A stretch of DNA of 49,456 nucleotides, from assembly GCA_902510995.1 (NCBI GenBank), contig CABXDL010000001.1, forward strand, positions 1 to 49,456, written 5' to 3'. The stretch comes from an uncultured Candidatus Actinomarina sp. Lineage in GTDB: Bacteria; Actinomycetota; Acidimicrobiia; Actinomarinales; Actinomarinaceae. Below, in pieces: positions 19,166 to 28,214 of this stretch; the first letter of the stretch is position 1, and each line of letters begins with the position of its first letter. Under the pieces are notes generated by a model. That model saw only the letters and a program-made list of their open reading frames with translations, was not told where the DNA came from and searched no databases. A program made the translations under genes and the position numbers.

Positions 19166-20072
19166 TCTAGCAATCATTGGTTCAGGTCCCGCTGGTTATA
19201 CTTCTGGTATTTATGCTTCAAGAGCAAGCTTGGAGCCTATCCTTTTTGAGGGGTTAGAATCTGGTGGTCAGCTTATGTTAACAACAGACGTCGAAAATTA
19301 TCCTGGTTTTGATTCTGGAATAATGGGCCCAGATTTGATGCAGATATTCAAACAACAGGCTGAAAGGTTTGGAACCGAAATTAAAACCGAAACAATTAAT
19401 AAAATAGAAAAAATTGATGGTGGATTTAGACTTGAAAGTGGAAAAGATACTTATGAATTTAAATCAGTAATTATCTCCTCCGGGGCATCTGCTAAATGGC
19501 TTAATGTAAAAGGAGAGAAAGAACTTCAAGGCCATGGTGTTTCGGCATGTGCTACTTGTGATGGTTTCTTTTTTAAAGAAAAAAAAGTAATTGTAGTTGG
19601 TGGTGGCGATTCGGCCATGGAGGAAGCTCTTTTCTTAACAAAATTTGCAACAAAAGTCTATATTGTCCACAGAAGGGACTCTTTTAGAGCTAGCAAAATT
19701 ATGCAAGACAGAGTTTTAAATAATGAAAAAATTGAGGTGCTTTGGAATAAAGAATTAATTGAAATTCATGGAAATCAAAGTGTAGAATCTGTATCTCTTA
19801 AAGACACTCTAAATGATTCTTCTTCAAAGTTAAATATAGATGGAGTGTTTATGGCTATTGGTCACACCCCAAATGTTTCTTTTTTAGATAACTTAGTCGA
19901 TCTAGATGAAAAAGGATACATAAAAACAGGTTTCACAACTGATACCAGCACTTCTGTACCGGGAATCTTTGCAGCTGGAGATGTTGCTGATTCAGTTTAT
20001 AGACAGGCAGTAACCGCTGCAGGTACGGGATGTCAGGCAGCAATTGATGCCGAGAGGTGGCTTGACCATTAA
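19158..20072 (+). CDS. trxB: Thioredoxin-disulfide reductase
   Basis: GSGPAGYTSGIYASRA, CATCDG redox motif, VVGGGDSAMEEA, GIFAAGDV. Confidence 0.96.
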   Translation: MHNLAIIGSGPAGYTSGIYASRASLEPILFEGLESGGQLMLTTDVENYPGFDSGIMGPDLMQIFKQQAERFGTEIKTETINKIEKIDGGFRLESGKDTYEFKSVIISSGASAKWLNVKGEKELQGHGVSACATCDGFFFKEKKVIVVGGGDSAMEEALFLTKFATKVYIVHRRDSFRASKIMQDRVLNNEKIEVLWNKELIEIHGNQSVESVSLKDTLNDSSSKLNIDGVFMAIGHTPNVSFLDNLVDLDEKGYIKTGFTTDTSTSVPGIFAAGDVADSVYRQAVTAAGTGCQAAIDAERWLDH

Positions 20073-21012
20073 TCTAGAATCTCTCTCTTTTGTAGACGAA
20101 CTTTCAGAGGTTGAATTACAAGATCTTAAAGAAAGGTTAAATTATGTTGGGTATTCATCAACAGAAGAAAAAGCTGAGATCAAATCTATTCTTTCTTTGT
20201 TTTTAGAAGACAGAAGTATTGAAAACCTATCAACAAAGGAGGAACTTTGGATAGAGTTGGTGAATTACGGGTACAAGCTCGGAGATAGGATTTTAACAAA
20301 AACAAATCCGATCCTTTATGGAGCAGATGTTGAAGAGCTACAAGAACTTTTGTCTAGGTTAGGTTTTTACTCAGAACCTATTAACGGGATCTTTACAAAT
20401 GATGTTGTCTCTTCAGTAGTTAAGTTTCAAGAAAATAGAGCTCTTGATGTAGATGGAACTGTGGGTTTAAATACTGTTGAAGAAATTAGAAAACTTATAA
20501 GACCTGGTTTTGATACTTCACTAAACGAAGCGATTAAAACAATTTCACCTGGTTTCATGACTGGAAGCATAGGCTATTCTGTTTCTTTTAATTTTCCAAA
20601 TTTTGGAAGCTATAAAGACCAAGTTGCTATTTATGAAAAAACAAGAAACCTATGCTTAGAAAAAAATATTCTTGCTTCTTTTGCCTCTGAAGCCGGTGAA
20701 GAAATAGAAGAAGAAAATATTATAAACTACGTAAATAATAAACAACCAGCCCTTTTTGTTTCTTTTAAGAGCTCAGATGAAAGTTTGATCGAATACTTCA
20801 AAGGTAGTTTTTCTGAAAGCATTATTGGGAAAAAGCTAAGTGAGTCTATACAAGATAGTTTTAATATCCCTATTGTGGGAAGAGCTTCTAGTCTTTTAAA
20901 AAATACAAAATCTGTTTCAATTATAATAAATGGTAAATTTTACCAAATTAATGAACTGGAAGAAATTCTTACTTATCTTTTAGATAGTTTAAATGAATCA
21001 TTATCTACTTAA
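20047..21012 (+). CDS. CwlM-like protein: peptidoglycan-binding domains plus degenerate amidase_3-like domain
   Basis: ILYGADVEELQELLSRLGFYSEPINGIFTNDVVSSVVKFQENRALDVDGTVGLNTVEEI is PG_binding_1; C-terminal LFVSFKSS at the expected SIHAN position; conserved trxB-cwlM-parB synteny. Confidence 0.65.
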   Translation: MPRGGLTINLESLSFVDELSEVELQDLKERLNYVGYSSTEEKAEIKSILSLFLEDRSIENLSTKEELWIELVNYGYKLGDRILTKTNPILYGADVEELQELLSRLGFYSEPINGIFTNDVVSSVVKFQENRALDVDGTVGLNTVEEIRKLIRPGFDTSLNEAIKTISPGFMTGSIGYSVSFNFPNFGSYKDQVAIYEKTRNLCLEKNILASFASEAGEEIEEENIINYVNNKQPALFVSFKSSDESLIEYFKGSFSESIIGKKLSESIQDSFNIPIVGRASSLLKNTKSVSIIINGKFYQINELEEILTYLLDSLNESLST

Positions 21013-21805
21013 ATCTATTTATAAAAGACCTTAATGCATCCTCTGTTGAGAAATTTAGCGTTACCTTAAATTTTTTATTGTTCTTTTTAATATCTGCTTT
21101 TGATCCCGTTTGGTCTTCAAAAAATTTTTTGTAATGTAGTAGTTCTTCAGAGATTTCTTTATTAAAGCTTGTGATGTTTCTTACTCTTTCTTCTACTTGC
21201 CTACTAGATAGTTTTAAATTTAAAATTTCAACAAGGAGCTCTTCTTGTTTTTGTTCTTCTAAATTAATCATTGGCTTAACTTGACCCATTGTTACTACTT
21301 GTTCTTGAAGTGCTTTGTAAACCTTGCTACTTAGTTTTGATAATCTAAGTAAGTTTGATACGTAGGATCTACTTTTCCCAACTAGAATTGCTATGTCTTT
21401 AGTTTCTAAACTATATTCTTCAATAAGCTTTTTATATCCTGCTGCTTCTTCTGTTGAATTAAGTTGTTTTCTTTGTATGTTCTCAACTAAACCAATTACT
21501 GCAGCATCTCTAGAACTTACATCTTTAATTAAACAAGGTACTGATTTTAATCCTGCTTCTCTTGAGGCTCTTAGTCTTCTTTCCCCCGCAATAAGTCTAT
21601 ATTCACCAGATCCTACTTCTTGAACTATTAATGGTTGTAATATTCCGTTCTTTATAATTGATTGACTCAGTTCTGATAACTTTTCTTTGTCAAAATTTGT
21701 ACGTGCTTGTGTTTCGCTTTTCTTAATTGACGATATGTCTATTTCTACGGCCTTAAATTCTCTAACGTTTGTATCTGTTATTAATGAACTAAGAGATCTT
21801 TTCAT
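21005..21805 (-). CDS. parB: Chromosome partitioning protein ParB
   Basis: QPLIVQEVGSGEYRLIAGERRLRASREAGLKSVPCLI, GLVENIQRKQLN, HTH VGKSRSYVSNLLRL. Confidence 0.95.
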   Translation of the reverse strand: MKRSLSSLITDTNVREFKAVEIDISSIKKSETQARTNFDKEKLSELSQSIIKNGILQPLIVQEVGSGEYRLIAGERRLRASREAGLKSVPCLIKDVSSRDAAVIGLVENIQRKQLNSTEEAAGYKKLIEEYSLETKDIAILVGKSRSYVSNLLRLSKLSSKVYKALQEQVVTMGQVKPMINLEEQKQEELLVEILNLKLSSRQVEERVRNITSFNKEISEELLHYKKFFEDQTGSKADIKKNNKKFKVTLNFSTEDALRSFINRFK

Positions 21806-22559
21806 TTATTTCAACTCTTTCTATTATTTCTTCTGCTAACTTATTAAATTCTATTTTTGCTTTACTCTCATCACTAAAATCTATCACAGTTTTACCATAA
21901 AAAGGGCTGTCTGCAATCTCTGTTAAGTGAGAGATTTTAGTTTTTAATAATCTATCTCCTAGCAAGTATTCTAATTCAGTTAAAAATTCCTCGTAGCTAG
22001 ACCTTTTTTTTTCAACCTGGTTTAATAAAACTCCTAAAAATATAGGATTAATATTAGGAATATTTTTTAACGTCGTTTTAGCAAAATTCATAGCTTGTGC
22101 TACTCCTTCAACAGCTAAGAATTCTGGTTTTGTTGGTATCAAATAATAATCTGATGCAGCAATTCCTTCCTGCACTAAAGAACTCATGGTTGGTGGTGTG
22201 TCTATAAAAACAAAGTCAAAATTATTAAAAAATCCAGCTTGTTTTAGTTTCCTGATTTTCGATCCTCCAATAATCTTTTCTTCGTTGTGTCTGACTATTT
22301 CTTTATTTGAAGGAATAATTGAAAGGTTTTCACTCAATTCTCCTGGATATACCTCCGTTGTGCCTTCTAATAGCTGAATACTATTTGTAACTTCATTTGT
22401 GTTTTTATCAAAATTTAAATATGTGGAAACATTACCTTGGGGGTCTAGATCTATAATTAATGTTTTGTATCCATTTTTTGAGAAAATGGTAGATAAATTT
22501 ACAACTGTGGTTGTTTTTCCTACTCCACCTTTTTGACAAATTATTGATATTATTTTCAC
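21789..22559 (-). CDS. parA: Chromosome partitioning ATPase ParA (Soj)
   Basis: CQKGGVGKTTTVVNLS, LIIDLDPQGNVS, FVFIDTPPTMS. Confidence 0.95.
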   Translation of the reverse strand: MKIISIICQKGGVGKTTTVVNLSTIFSKNGYKTLIIDLDPQGNVSTYLNFDKNTNEVTNSIQLLEGTTEVYPGELSENLSIIPSNKEIVRHNEEKIIGGSKIRKLKQAGFFNNFDFVFIDTPPTMSSLVQEGIAASDYYLIPTKPEFLAVEGVAQAMNFAKTTLKNIPNINPIFLGVLLNQVEKKRSSYEEFLTELEYLLGDRLLKTKISHLTEIADSPFYGKTVIDFSDESKAKIEFNKLAEEIIERVEINEKIS

Positions 22560-23161
22560 ATACTTGTTATAACATCAATAAATCGATAATCGTTATTATT
22601 AATAAGAAATTTTTCTTGTTTCACGTGAAACTTTTCATTTATTTTTGGTTTGTTTTTTTCATTAGAGGAGACAAGGTATGTATTTTTTTTTAGTGTTTTT
22701 GTGACTTCTTTAATCAAATTAGAAGTTGATAAATAGCACCTAAGGGTAAAGACAACATTTTCTTCATGATTTAATATTTCTATAGCGTTTCTTTCTTCTG
22801 CAAAAAGTTCTTGCATTTCTAGTATTTTTATTAATCTATCTAGTTCAAATATTCTGCTTTTTTTATTATCTATTAAGGTTACTTTTTTTTTGCTTACGAT
22901 AGATATTGGTATTCCTGGAATTCCTCCACCTGTTCCTATATCAAAAATATTAGCCTTTTTTAGACCCAGGTCTTCAATTATTTTATAAAAATATAATGAA
23001 TGCACTATGATTTCGTCCCAAATGTATTGATCTGTTTTTGGACTAATTAAACCGGTTTTAATGCCTGTAATAGAAAGCCATTCGTGATATTTAACAAGCT
23101 TTTCCTTGTTTTTCTCTAGGTATTGTTCTCCCCACGCTGGAATTTGGGGATTATAGGTCAT
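22556..23161 (-). CDS. rsmG: 16S rRNA (guanine-527-N7)-methyltransferase
   Basis: IFDIGTGGGIPGIPISI SAM motif; adjacent to parA. Confidence 0.9.
   Translation of the reverse strand: MTYNPQIPAWGEQYLEKNKEKLVKYHEWLSITGIKTGLISPKTDQYIWDEIIVHSLYFYKIIEDLGLKKANIFDIGTGGGIPGIPISIVSKKKVTLIDNKKSRIFELDRLIKILEMQELFAEERNAIEILNHEENVVFTLRCYLSTSNLIKEVTKTLKKNTYLVSSNEKNKPKINEKFHVKQEKFLINNNDYRFIDVITSM
22617..22632. promoter_or_regulatory. parS site
   Basis: TGTTTCACGTGAAACt, 15 of 16 to consensus TGTTTCACGTGAAACA; lies inside rsmG and encodes FHVKQ. Confidence 0.93.
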
Positions 23162-23910
23162 TCTTCTTCTTGTTCGTTTGGTGCGAAGACTACAGACCTA
23201 TATGGCTCTCTTCCTTCAGAGTATGACTTTATACCATTTATTTCAGAAACAGCATCGTGCAATGTTTTTCTGTCAACTGAATTCATTGGTTCTAACATAA
23301 CCTCTTGTTTGTCCTCAAGGATTTGTTTTGTTAGTCTTTCTGCATAAATTGTTAAAGCTTCTTTCCTTTTAAGTGCATAATCTGCAACATCTAACCTAAG
23401 CCTTGTTCCAGCACCTGTTTTTCTTTGAATAACAGTTCTTGTAAGCTCATGTAGCGAACGAATGATTGTTCCTTTTTCACCAACAAGAGCCTCTGTTTGT
23501 TCTCCTGTAACTTTTACAAGAAGATTTCTATCTTCTGTTTCTCCTTCTACTACTCCTTCTAGACCAAAAGATTTAATGAGTCCCTCTAAAAATGAAATTG
23601 AAACCTCTAATTGTTTTTTTGGATCTGCTTCAACTCTTGGTTTTGTTGATTCAAATTTTTCTCTTCGGTTTCTTGGTCTTTCGTTTCTGTTTCTTGGTTT
23701 ATAATTTCTTCCATTTCTATTTTTAAAACCATTTCTAACTGAAATTCTAACTAAGGCTTTTGTTCCTCCAACACCAAAAACCCCTCCTTCTGGTTCTCTT
23801 AGTATGCTTATGTCTGCTTCGGTTGCATCATCAAGTTCTAATTCTTTTAGGCCTGCTTTTATTGCGTCATCAATGGTTTTTGCTTCAACTTCTACCCATT
23901 TATTAGACAT
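23158..23910 (-). CDS. jag: Jag/KhpB RNA-binding protein (Jag-N, KH, R3H)
   Basis: VEVEAKTIDDAIKAGLKEL, GTIIRSLHELTRTVIQRK, MNSVDRKTLHDAVSEINGIKSYSEGREPYRSVV. Confidence 0.93.
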   Translation of the reverse strand: MSNKWVEVEAKTIDDAIKAGLKELELDDATEADISILREPEGGVFGVGGTKALVRISVRNGFKNRNGRNYKPRNRNERPRNRREKFESTKPRVEADPKKQLEVSISFLEGLIKSFGLEGVVEGETEDRNLLVKVTGEQTEALVGEKGTIIRSLHELTRTVIQRKTGAGTRLRLDVADYALKRKEALTIYAERLTKQILEDKQEVMLEPMNSVDRKTLHDAVSEINGIKSYSEGREPYRSVVFAPNEQEEE

Positions 23911-24734
23911 TATTTTCTCCTTCTTTTTTTTCTTTTTTTGCGAGAATCATCATTAACCGGTCCTTCTTTGTTTTCCTGGTCTTTTTCATTGTTTTTCTCG
24001 TTTTCTTTGGTGTTTTTATCAGGTTGGTTTTCTTCAATCTTTACAATTAAAGCTTGTTGACCAATTCTGAAAATATTTCCTGTTAAAAAGTAAACAACCA
24101 AACCAGACGGAAGGGTCCACGATATAAAACCAAAAAATATTGGCATAACCTTTCCTATCATCTGCATTTGCTGTTGTTGTTGGTTGTTGGACTTTCCTTG
24201 TTTCTTGGTTAGTTGGTTTTGTTGGATTAGGGCTGTACCCACCACCAAAAGTATTAAAACAATATATGGAGCTCTATCAATCCAGGTACTTATTGTAGAT
24301 GCTGGAATCTGTAAGTCCATATTAAAGAACAAAACACTTGAGTGATCTCCAAGCTGTGAGTAAAGATTTGCTTCTTTTGGTATAAATAAAAGTGGTTCTC
24401 TTAAAACCCTAAAAAGAGCGAACCAAATGGGCATTTGAACTAGTAATGGAACAACACAACCTAGTGGGTTTATTCCTTTTTCTTTATAAAGCTCTGCAAT
24501 TTGTTTATTTAACTCTTCCTTGTCGTCTTTATATTGTTTTTGTACTTTTTTTATATCGGCTTGTGCGTCTTGCATTCTCTTTGTAGATCTTGTTTGCCTA
24601 AGGGTTAGAGGAAAAATTATAATATTAATTATTATTGTCAATATAACTATTGATAAACCGTAAGAAGCTACGAAGTCGTAAACATAGGAAAGTAAAAAAC
24701 CTATAGCTAAAGCGAATGGTTCTATTATTGCCAA
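23910..24734 (-). CDS. yidC: Membrane protein insertase YidC
   Basis: GLSIVILTIIINIIIFPLTLRQTRSTKRMQ, KEKGINPLGCVVPLLVQMPIWFALFRVLR; Lys/Arg-rich tail. Confidence 0.95.
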   Translation of the reverse strand: MAIIEPFALAIGFLLSYVYDFVASYGLSIVILTIIINIIIFPLTLRQTRSTKRMQDAQADIKKVQKQYKDDKEELNKQIAELYKEKGINPLGCVVPLLVQMPIWFALFRVLREPLLFIPKEANLYSQLGDHSSVLFFNMDLQIPASTISTWIDRAPYIVLILLVVGTALIQQNQLTKKQGKSNNQQQQQMQMIGKVMPIFFGFISWTLPSGLVVYFLTGNIFRIGQQALIVKIEENQPDKNTKENEKNNEKDQENKEGPVNDDSRKKRKKRRRK

Positions 24735-24937
24735 TTTTTACCAATTTTTCTATATATTGGATTACAGATATAAATTCTATATAAAATCAATGGAATGACT
24801 TTAATAAGGCCTTTTTCGTTTACTTCTTCTGTTATAACAGAAGAGCAGGTTGGGTAATACATACAGTTTCCTTGTCCTAACCCAAATAAACCCAATAAGG
24901 ATCTAAATATTAAAAATATTAAACTCGTAATCTTCAC
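24725..24937 (-). CDS. yidD: Membrane protein insertion efficiency factor YidD
   Basis: MYYPTCSSVITEEVNEKGLIKVIPLILYRIYICNP; location between yidC and rnpA. Confidence 0.85.
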   Translation of the reverse strand: MKITSLIFLIFRSLLGLFGLGQGNCMYYPTCSSVITEEVNEKGLIKVIPLILYRIYICNPIYRKIGKNWQ

Positions 24938-24939
24938 TT

Positions 24940-25257
24940 CTATTTTAGTTTTGGATGAGATGCAATAATTCTGCTTAATTCTTTATATTTAAGCTTGGTT
25001 CCTTGTTTTGTTCCAATAATATAAATATCAAAATTATTTTTTGCTTCTAAACCTCTAACTACCTCTTTAATCTTTCTTCTAAACTTATTTCGCTTAACTG
25101 CGTTTGCTTCTGATTTAGGAATGCTTATTCCTAATCTCGACAGCTTTTCATCACCGTCTTCTATGTATACTCTTAAACCTTGCTCAGTTAAACAATTTTC
25201 TTCTTTTTTCAGGCTCAAAAAATGATTGCTATTTTTTAACGTAGTAAAATTTACCAA
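24940..25257 (-). CDS. rnpA: Ribonuclease P protein component (TTG start)
   Basis: LGISIPKSEANAVKRNKFRRKIKEVVR RNase P signature; next to rpmH. Confidence 0.9.
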   Translation of the reverse strand: MVNFTTLKNSNHFLSLKKEENCLTEQGLRVYIEDGDEKLSRLGISIPKSEANAVKRNKFRRKIKEVVRGLEAKNNFDIYIIGTKQGTKLKYKELSRIIASHPKLK

Positions 25258-25261
25258 CTAA

Positions 25262-25396
25262 TTATGCAGAAAGAACCTTGCGACCTTTGTTTCTTCGTCT
25301 TTTTAGTATTTCACGACCCGCTCTGGTGCGCATTCTTGTTCTAAAACCGTGTTTTCTGCTTCTTTTTCTATTACTAGGTTGATAAGTTCTTTTCAT
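25262..25396 (-). CDS. rpmH: 50S ribosomal protein L34
   Basis: Manual translation [44 protein letters not shown]; 44 aa, below track threshold. Confidence 0.97.
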   Translation of the reverse strand: MKRTYQPSNRKRSRKHGFRTRMRTRAGREILKRRRNKGRKVLSA

Positions 25397-25466
25397 TTTT
25401 TACCTGTCTAATCACAATAAATGAAATAATTAATTAAACAAAGTAATTAAATTTTTAATTTAGTTG

Positions 25467-25496
25467 TTCGCGAAAAACATATAAGCTTCGCGAAAA
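25467..25496. repeat. Pair of TTCGCGAAAA boxes with 20-bp pitch in the rpmH-dnaA divergent intergenic region
   Basis: 25467-25476 and 25487-25496, each containing the palindrome TTCGCGAA. Confidence 0.8.
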
Positions 25497-25668
25497 TTAT
25501 ATTAACTAGTTTTTGTAATCTATTTTTTTTTTACTTGTTTTTATTGACTATTTATGAAAATAGTTAAGTAATTTAGGCTTTTTTTTGGTCTGTTTTTTTG
25601 TTCCTTCTGTTTAGTTTGTTTTTAACACTCTATGTTTTTTTTAGCTAATAAATTAAATTATTATAAGC

Positions 25669-26982
25669 ATGAATCAAAAACTTATAGACTTTAAACAAAA
25701 GATACTGGAAGAGCCCCTTTCAAAAACAGATAAATATTGGTTGGAACAGGTTGATTTTCGTACAAACCAAGAAAATGAGCTTAATTTATTTGTGAATTCT
25801 GAATTTGTGAAAAGTTCCATTGAAAAAAAACTCTATAAAAAAATTAAAAGTGTTTACAAAGACGTTTCTGGTTCTGATGATTGTATTTTTGTGTTAGATA
25901 AGAAGCTTAAAAAGGAAATTAATTTAAAGGCGCCTTCTGTTGATCTTTTTGAAGAAAAATTAATTGAAGAAGAACTTGTGGAAGAAAAGGTTTTGGTTGA
26001 TCTTTCTGTTTTTGATAGTCTTTTGGTTGGTGTTTCTAACAACTTAGCCATAACAGCCGCTAAAAATGTTGTTTTAGATCCTGGTCAAAGGTTTAATCCG
26101 CTTTTTGTTCATGGAGAACCCGGTGTTGGTAAGACTCACCTTTTAAAAACAATGGAACAATCTTGTGTTTCGTCTTATTATATAGATTCTGAATCTTTTT
26201 TAGAGTCTTACGTAAGCGGTATAAAGAACCAGGATATTGATTTGTTTAAAAATAAAATCAGGTCTGTCGATGTTTTGCTAATTGATGATATCCAGTTTTT
26301 TGTTGGTAAAAAGGGTGTCTCTGAAGAGCTTTTTCATACAATAAATTATTTTTTGAACAACGAAAAAGCTGTTGTTTTAGTTTCTGATCAAAAACCTCAA
26401 AACCTTTTGGGTTTTCCAGAGAGGCTTATCTCTAGAATATTAAACGGTTTGGTTACAGACATTGGTAAGCCAGATAAAAAGATGTTTGAAGAAGTTTTGA
26501 GGGTTAAAAACGATAGTTTCGAGGGGTCTCTATTAACAAAAAAGGAGGTTGTAGAGCTTGTCAATCTAGAAATTAACAGCTTTAGAGACATAAATGGAAT
26601 TGTTAACAATCTCGTAATAAACAAACAAACGGGTGTTGGTAATTCTGAATACATTAAGAGCCTTGTTGGTGAGTCAAAAAAGAATGTTGTTGCTTACTTG
26701 ACTCCTGATTTTATTTTGGACTATGTTTCAGAGGTGTACCAAATAGATAGAAAATTAATAGTTTCAAAAAACAGGAGCTCTAATGTCGCTGAAGCTCGAA
26801 ACCTTTGTGTTTCTTTAATTAGAAAACATACAGACCTTTCTCTTTCTCAAATTGGTCTTTTTCTTGGCGGACGATCTCACTCAACAATCTTGTCTTGTTT
26901 GGGGCGGTCCAAGGACTCTACTTTGTTGTTAAAAGAAGTGAACATTTTCGACAATAAAATAAGTATTGTGGGTGCTTCTTAG
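25669..26982 (+). CDS. dnaA: Chromosomal replication initiator DnaA (divergent)
   Basis: NPLFVHGEPGVGKTHLL, VDVLLIDDIQFF, C-terminal LGGRSHSTIL (variant of GGRDHTTV). Confidence 0.95.
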   Translation: MNQKLIDFKQKILEEPLSKTDKYWLEQVDFRTNQENELNLFVNSEFVKSSIEKKLYKKIKSVYKDVSGSDDCIFVLDKKLKKEINLKAPSVDLFEEKLIEEELVEEKVLVDLSVFDSLLVGVSNNLAITAAKNVVLDPGQRFNPLFVHGEPGVGKTHLLKTMEQSCVSSYYIDSESFLESYVSGIKNQDIDLFKNKIRSVDVLLIDDIQFFVGKKGVSEELFHTINYFLNNEKAVVLVSDQKPQNLLGFPERLISRILNGLVTDIGKPDKKMFEEVLRVKNDSFEGSLLTKKEVVELVNLEINSFRDINGIVNNLVINKQTGVGNSEYIKSLVGESKKNVVAYLTPDFILDYVSEVYQIDRKLIVSKNRSSNVAEARNLCVSLIRKHTDLSLSQIGLFLGGRSHSTILSCLGRSKDSTLLLKEVNIFDNKISIVGAS

Positions 26983-27098
26983 TTGGTGGTTTTTTATGTT
27001 TAAAGTTTTCAACAGTGTTTTCTTTTTAAAACCTTTGTGTTTTTCAGTTTTAAACATTTTAAACAGCTTTATTATTATTAAATCTATAAGGAATTAAA
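26983..27098. other. Candidate oriC (dnaA-dnaN intergenic)
   Basis: Three TTTTNAACA 9-mers (27006-27014, 27048-27056, 27057-27065) plus inverted TGTTTAAAG (26997-27005); strand composition switch here; same location as oriC in other actinobacteria. Confidence 0.55.
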
Positions 27099-28214
27099 TT
27101 GAAATTTAAAATAAAAACAAAATATCTAAAAGAAGCCATTTCAGCTGTTTCCAGGGTTGTTGACCCTAGACCCGCGACACCTTCTTTACAGGGCCTATAC
27201 CTTAGAACAAGAGAAAACCTCCTCGAGGTTATTGGTTCAGATCTAGACGTTGTTTTAAAAGCAAGAACAGAGGTTAAAACAGAAGTAGAAGGAGAAACCT
27301 TAGTAAACGCGAGGGTTTTGTCAGAGATCGTTAGAAAACTACCTACAGGAGAGGCAACCTTTTCAGACATAGGATCTGAACTAAAAGTAGAAATTAAGAA
27401 GATGGACTTTCAACTAAGAAAACTAGACGAAAAAAAATATCCAGAAGCACTCCTTGAAGAAAACAGCAAGGACAACACAGAAGAAGTAGAGACAACAGAA
27501 CTCTTTGAATCAATAAAAAAAGTTGGAATAGCAAGCTCACCAGAAGGAGGAAGACCGGTTTTAACAGGCGTTTACTTTAACAACAAAAACAACAAAACAG
27601 AATTAGTAGCAACAGACAGCTATAGACTGGCAACACACAGCTTGTCCGAAATACCAATAAAAGACATAGGAATTATTTCATATAGATCACTAAACGAAAC
27701 AATAAGGGTTTTTGAAAACTCAGACGAACCTATAAAAATTAATTCTAACGAAAGAGAACTCCATTTTTATAATGATAAATTTTCCGCATCCTTAAGAAAA
27801 CTAGAAGGAACGTTTCCAGAATACAAAAACCTGTTTCCAAAAGAAACCCTTTTTTCAATAGAGGTCAAAAAAACAGAGCTGTTAGAGTCTCTAGACAGAG
27901 CAACCGTTGTTGCCGAAGGTTTCATTCCGGTTAAAGTTGTTTTGGAAAGCAACGAAACACTCAAAATAACAACAGTTAACAAAGATATTGGTGGTGGGAA
28001 CGAAGAGGTTTCTATAAAAACCCTAGGAGTTGATGTTGAAGACGTTTCCGGTTTTGAAATGTCTTTTAACCCAAACTACTTCATGCAAGGCATAGAGGTT
28101 TTAGACGGAGACACAGTTTATATCAGGTTTTCAGGAAATGAGAAACCTGTTGTTATTCAAGGCGAGGTAGAAAACTATAAATATTTACTAATGCCTGTAA
28201 GAACAAACCAGTGA
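27099..28214 (+). CDS. dnaN: DNA polymerase III subunit beta (TTG start)
   Basis: 371 aa; sliding clamp motifs TPSLQGLYLRTRENLLEVIGSDLD, ending YLLMPVRTNQ. Confidence 0.95.
   Translation: MKFKIKTKYLKEAISAVSRVVDPRPATPSLQGLYLRTRENLLEVIGSDLDVVLKARTEVKTEVEGETLVNARVLSEIVRKLPTGEATFSDIGSELKVEIKKMDFQLRKLDEKKYPEALLEENSKDNTEEVETTELFESIKKVGIASSPEGGRPVLTGVYFNNKNNKTELVATDSYRLATHSLSEIPIKDIGIISYRSLNETIRVFENSDEPIKINSNERELHFYNDKFSASLRKLEGTFPEYKNLFPKETLFSIEVKKTELLESLDRATVVAEGFIPVKVVLESNETLKITTVNKDIGGGNEEVSIKTLGVDVEDVSGFEMSFNPNYFMQGIEVLDGDTVYIRFSGNEKPVVIQGEVENYKYLLMPVRTNQ

Noticed and set aside
25397-25668. rpmH-dnaA intergenic as oriC with canonical DnaA boxes
   Set aside because: No TTATCCACA-like 9-mer seen by eye; only one TTTTNAACA copy. 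Composition switch points to the dnaA-dnaN gap instead.
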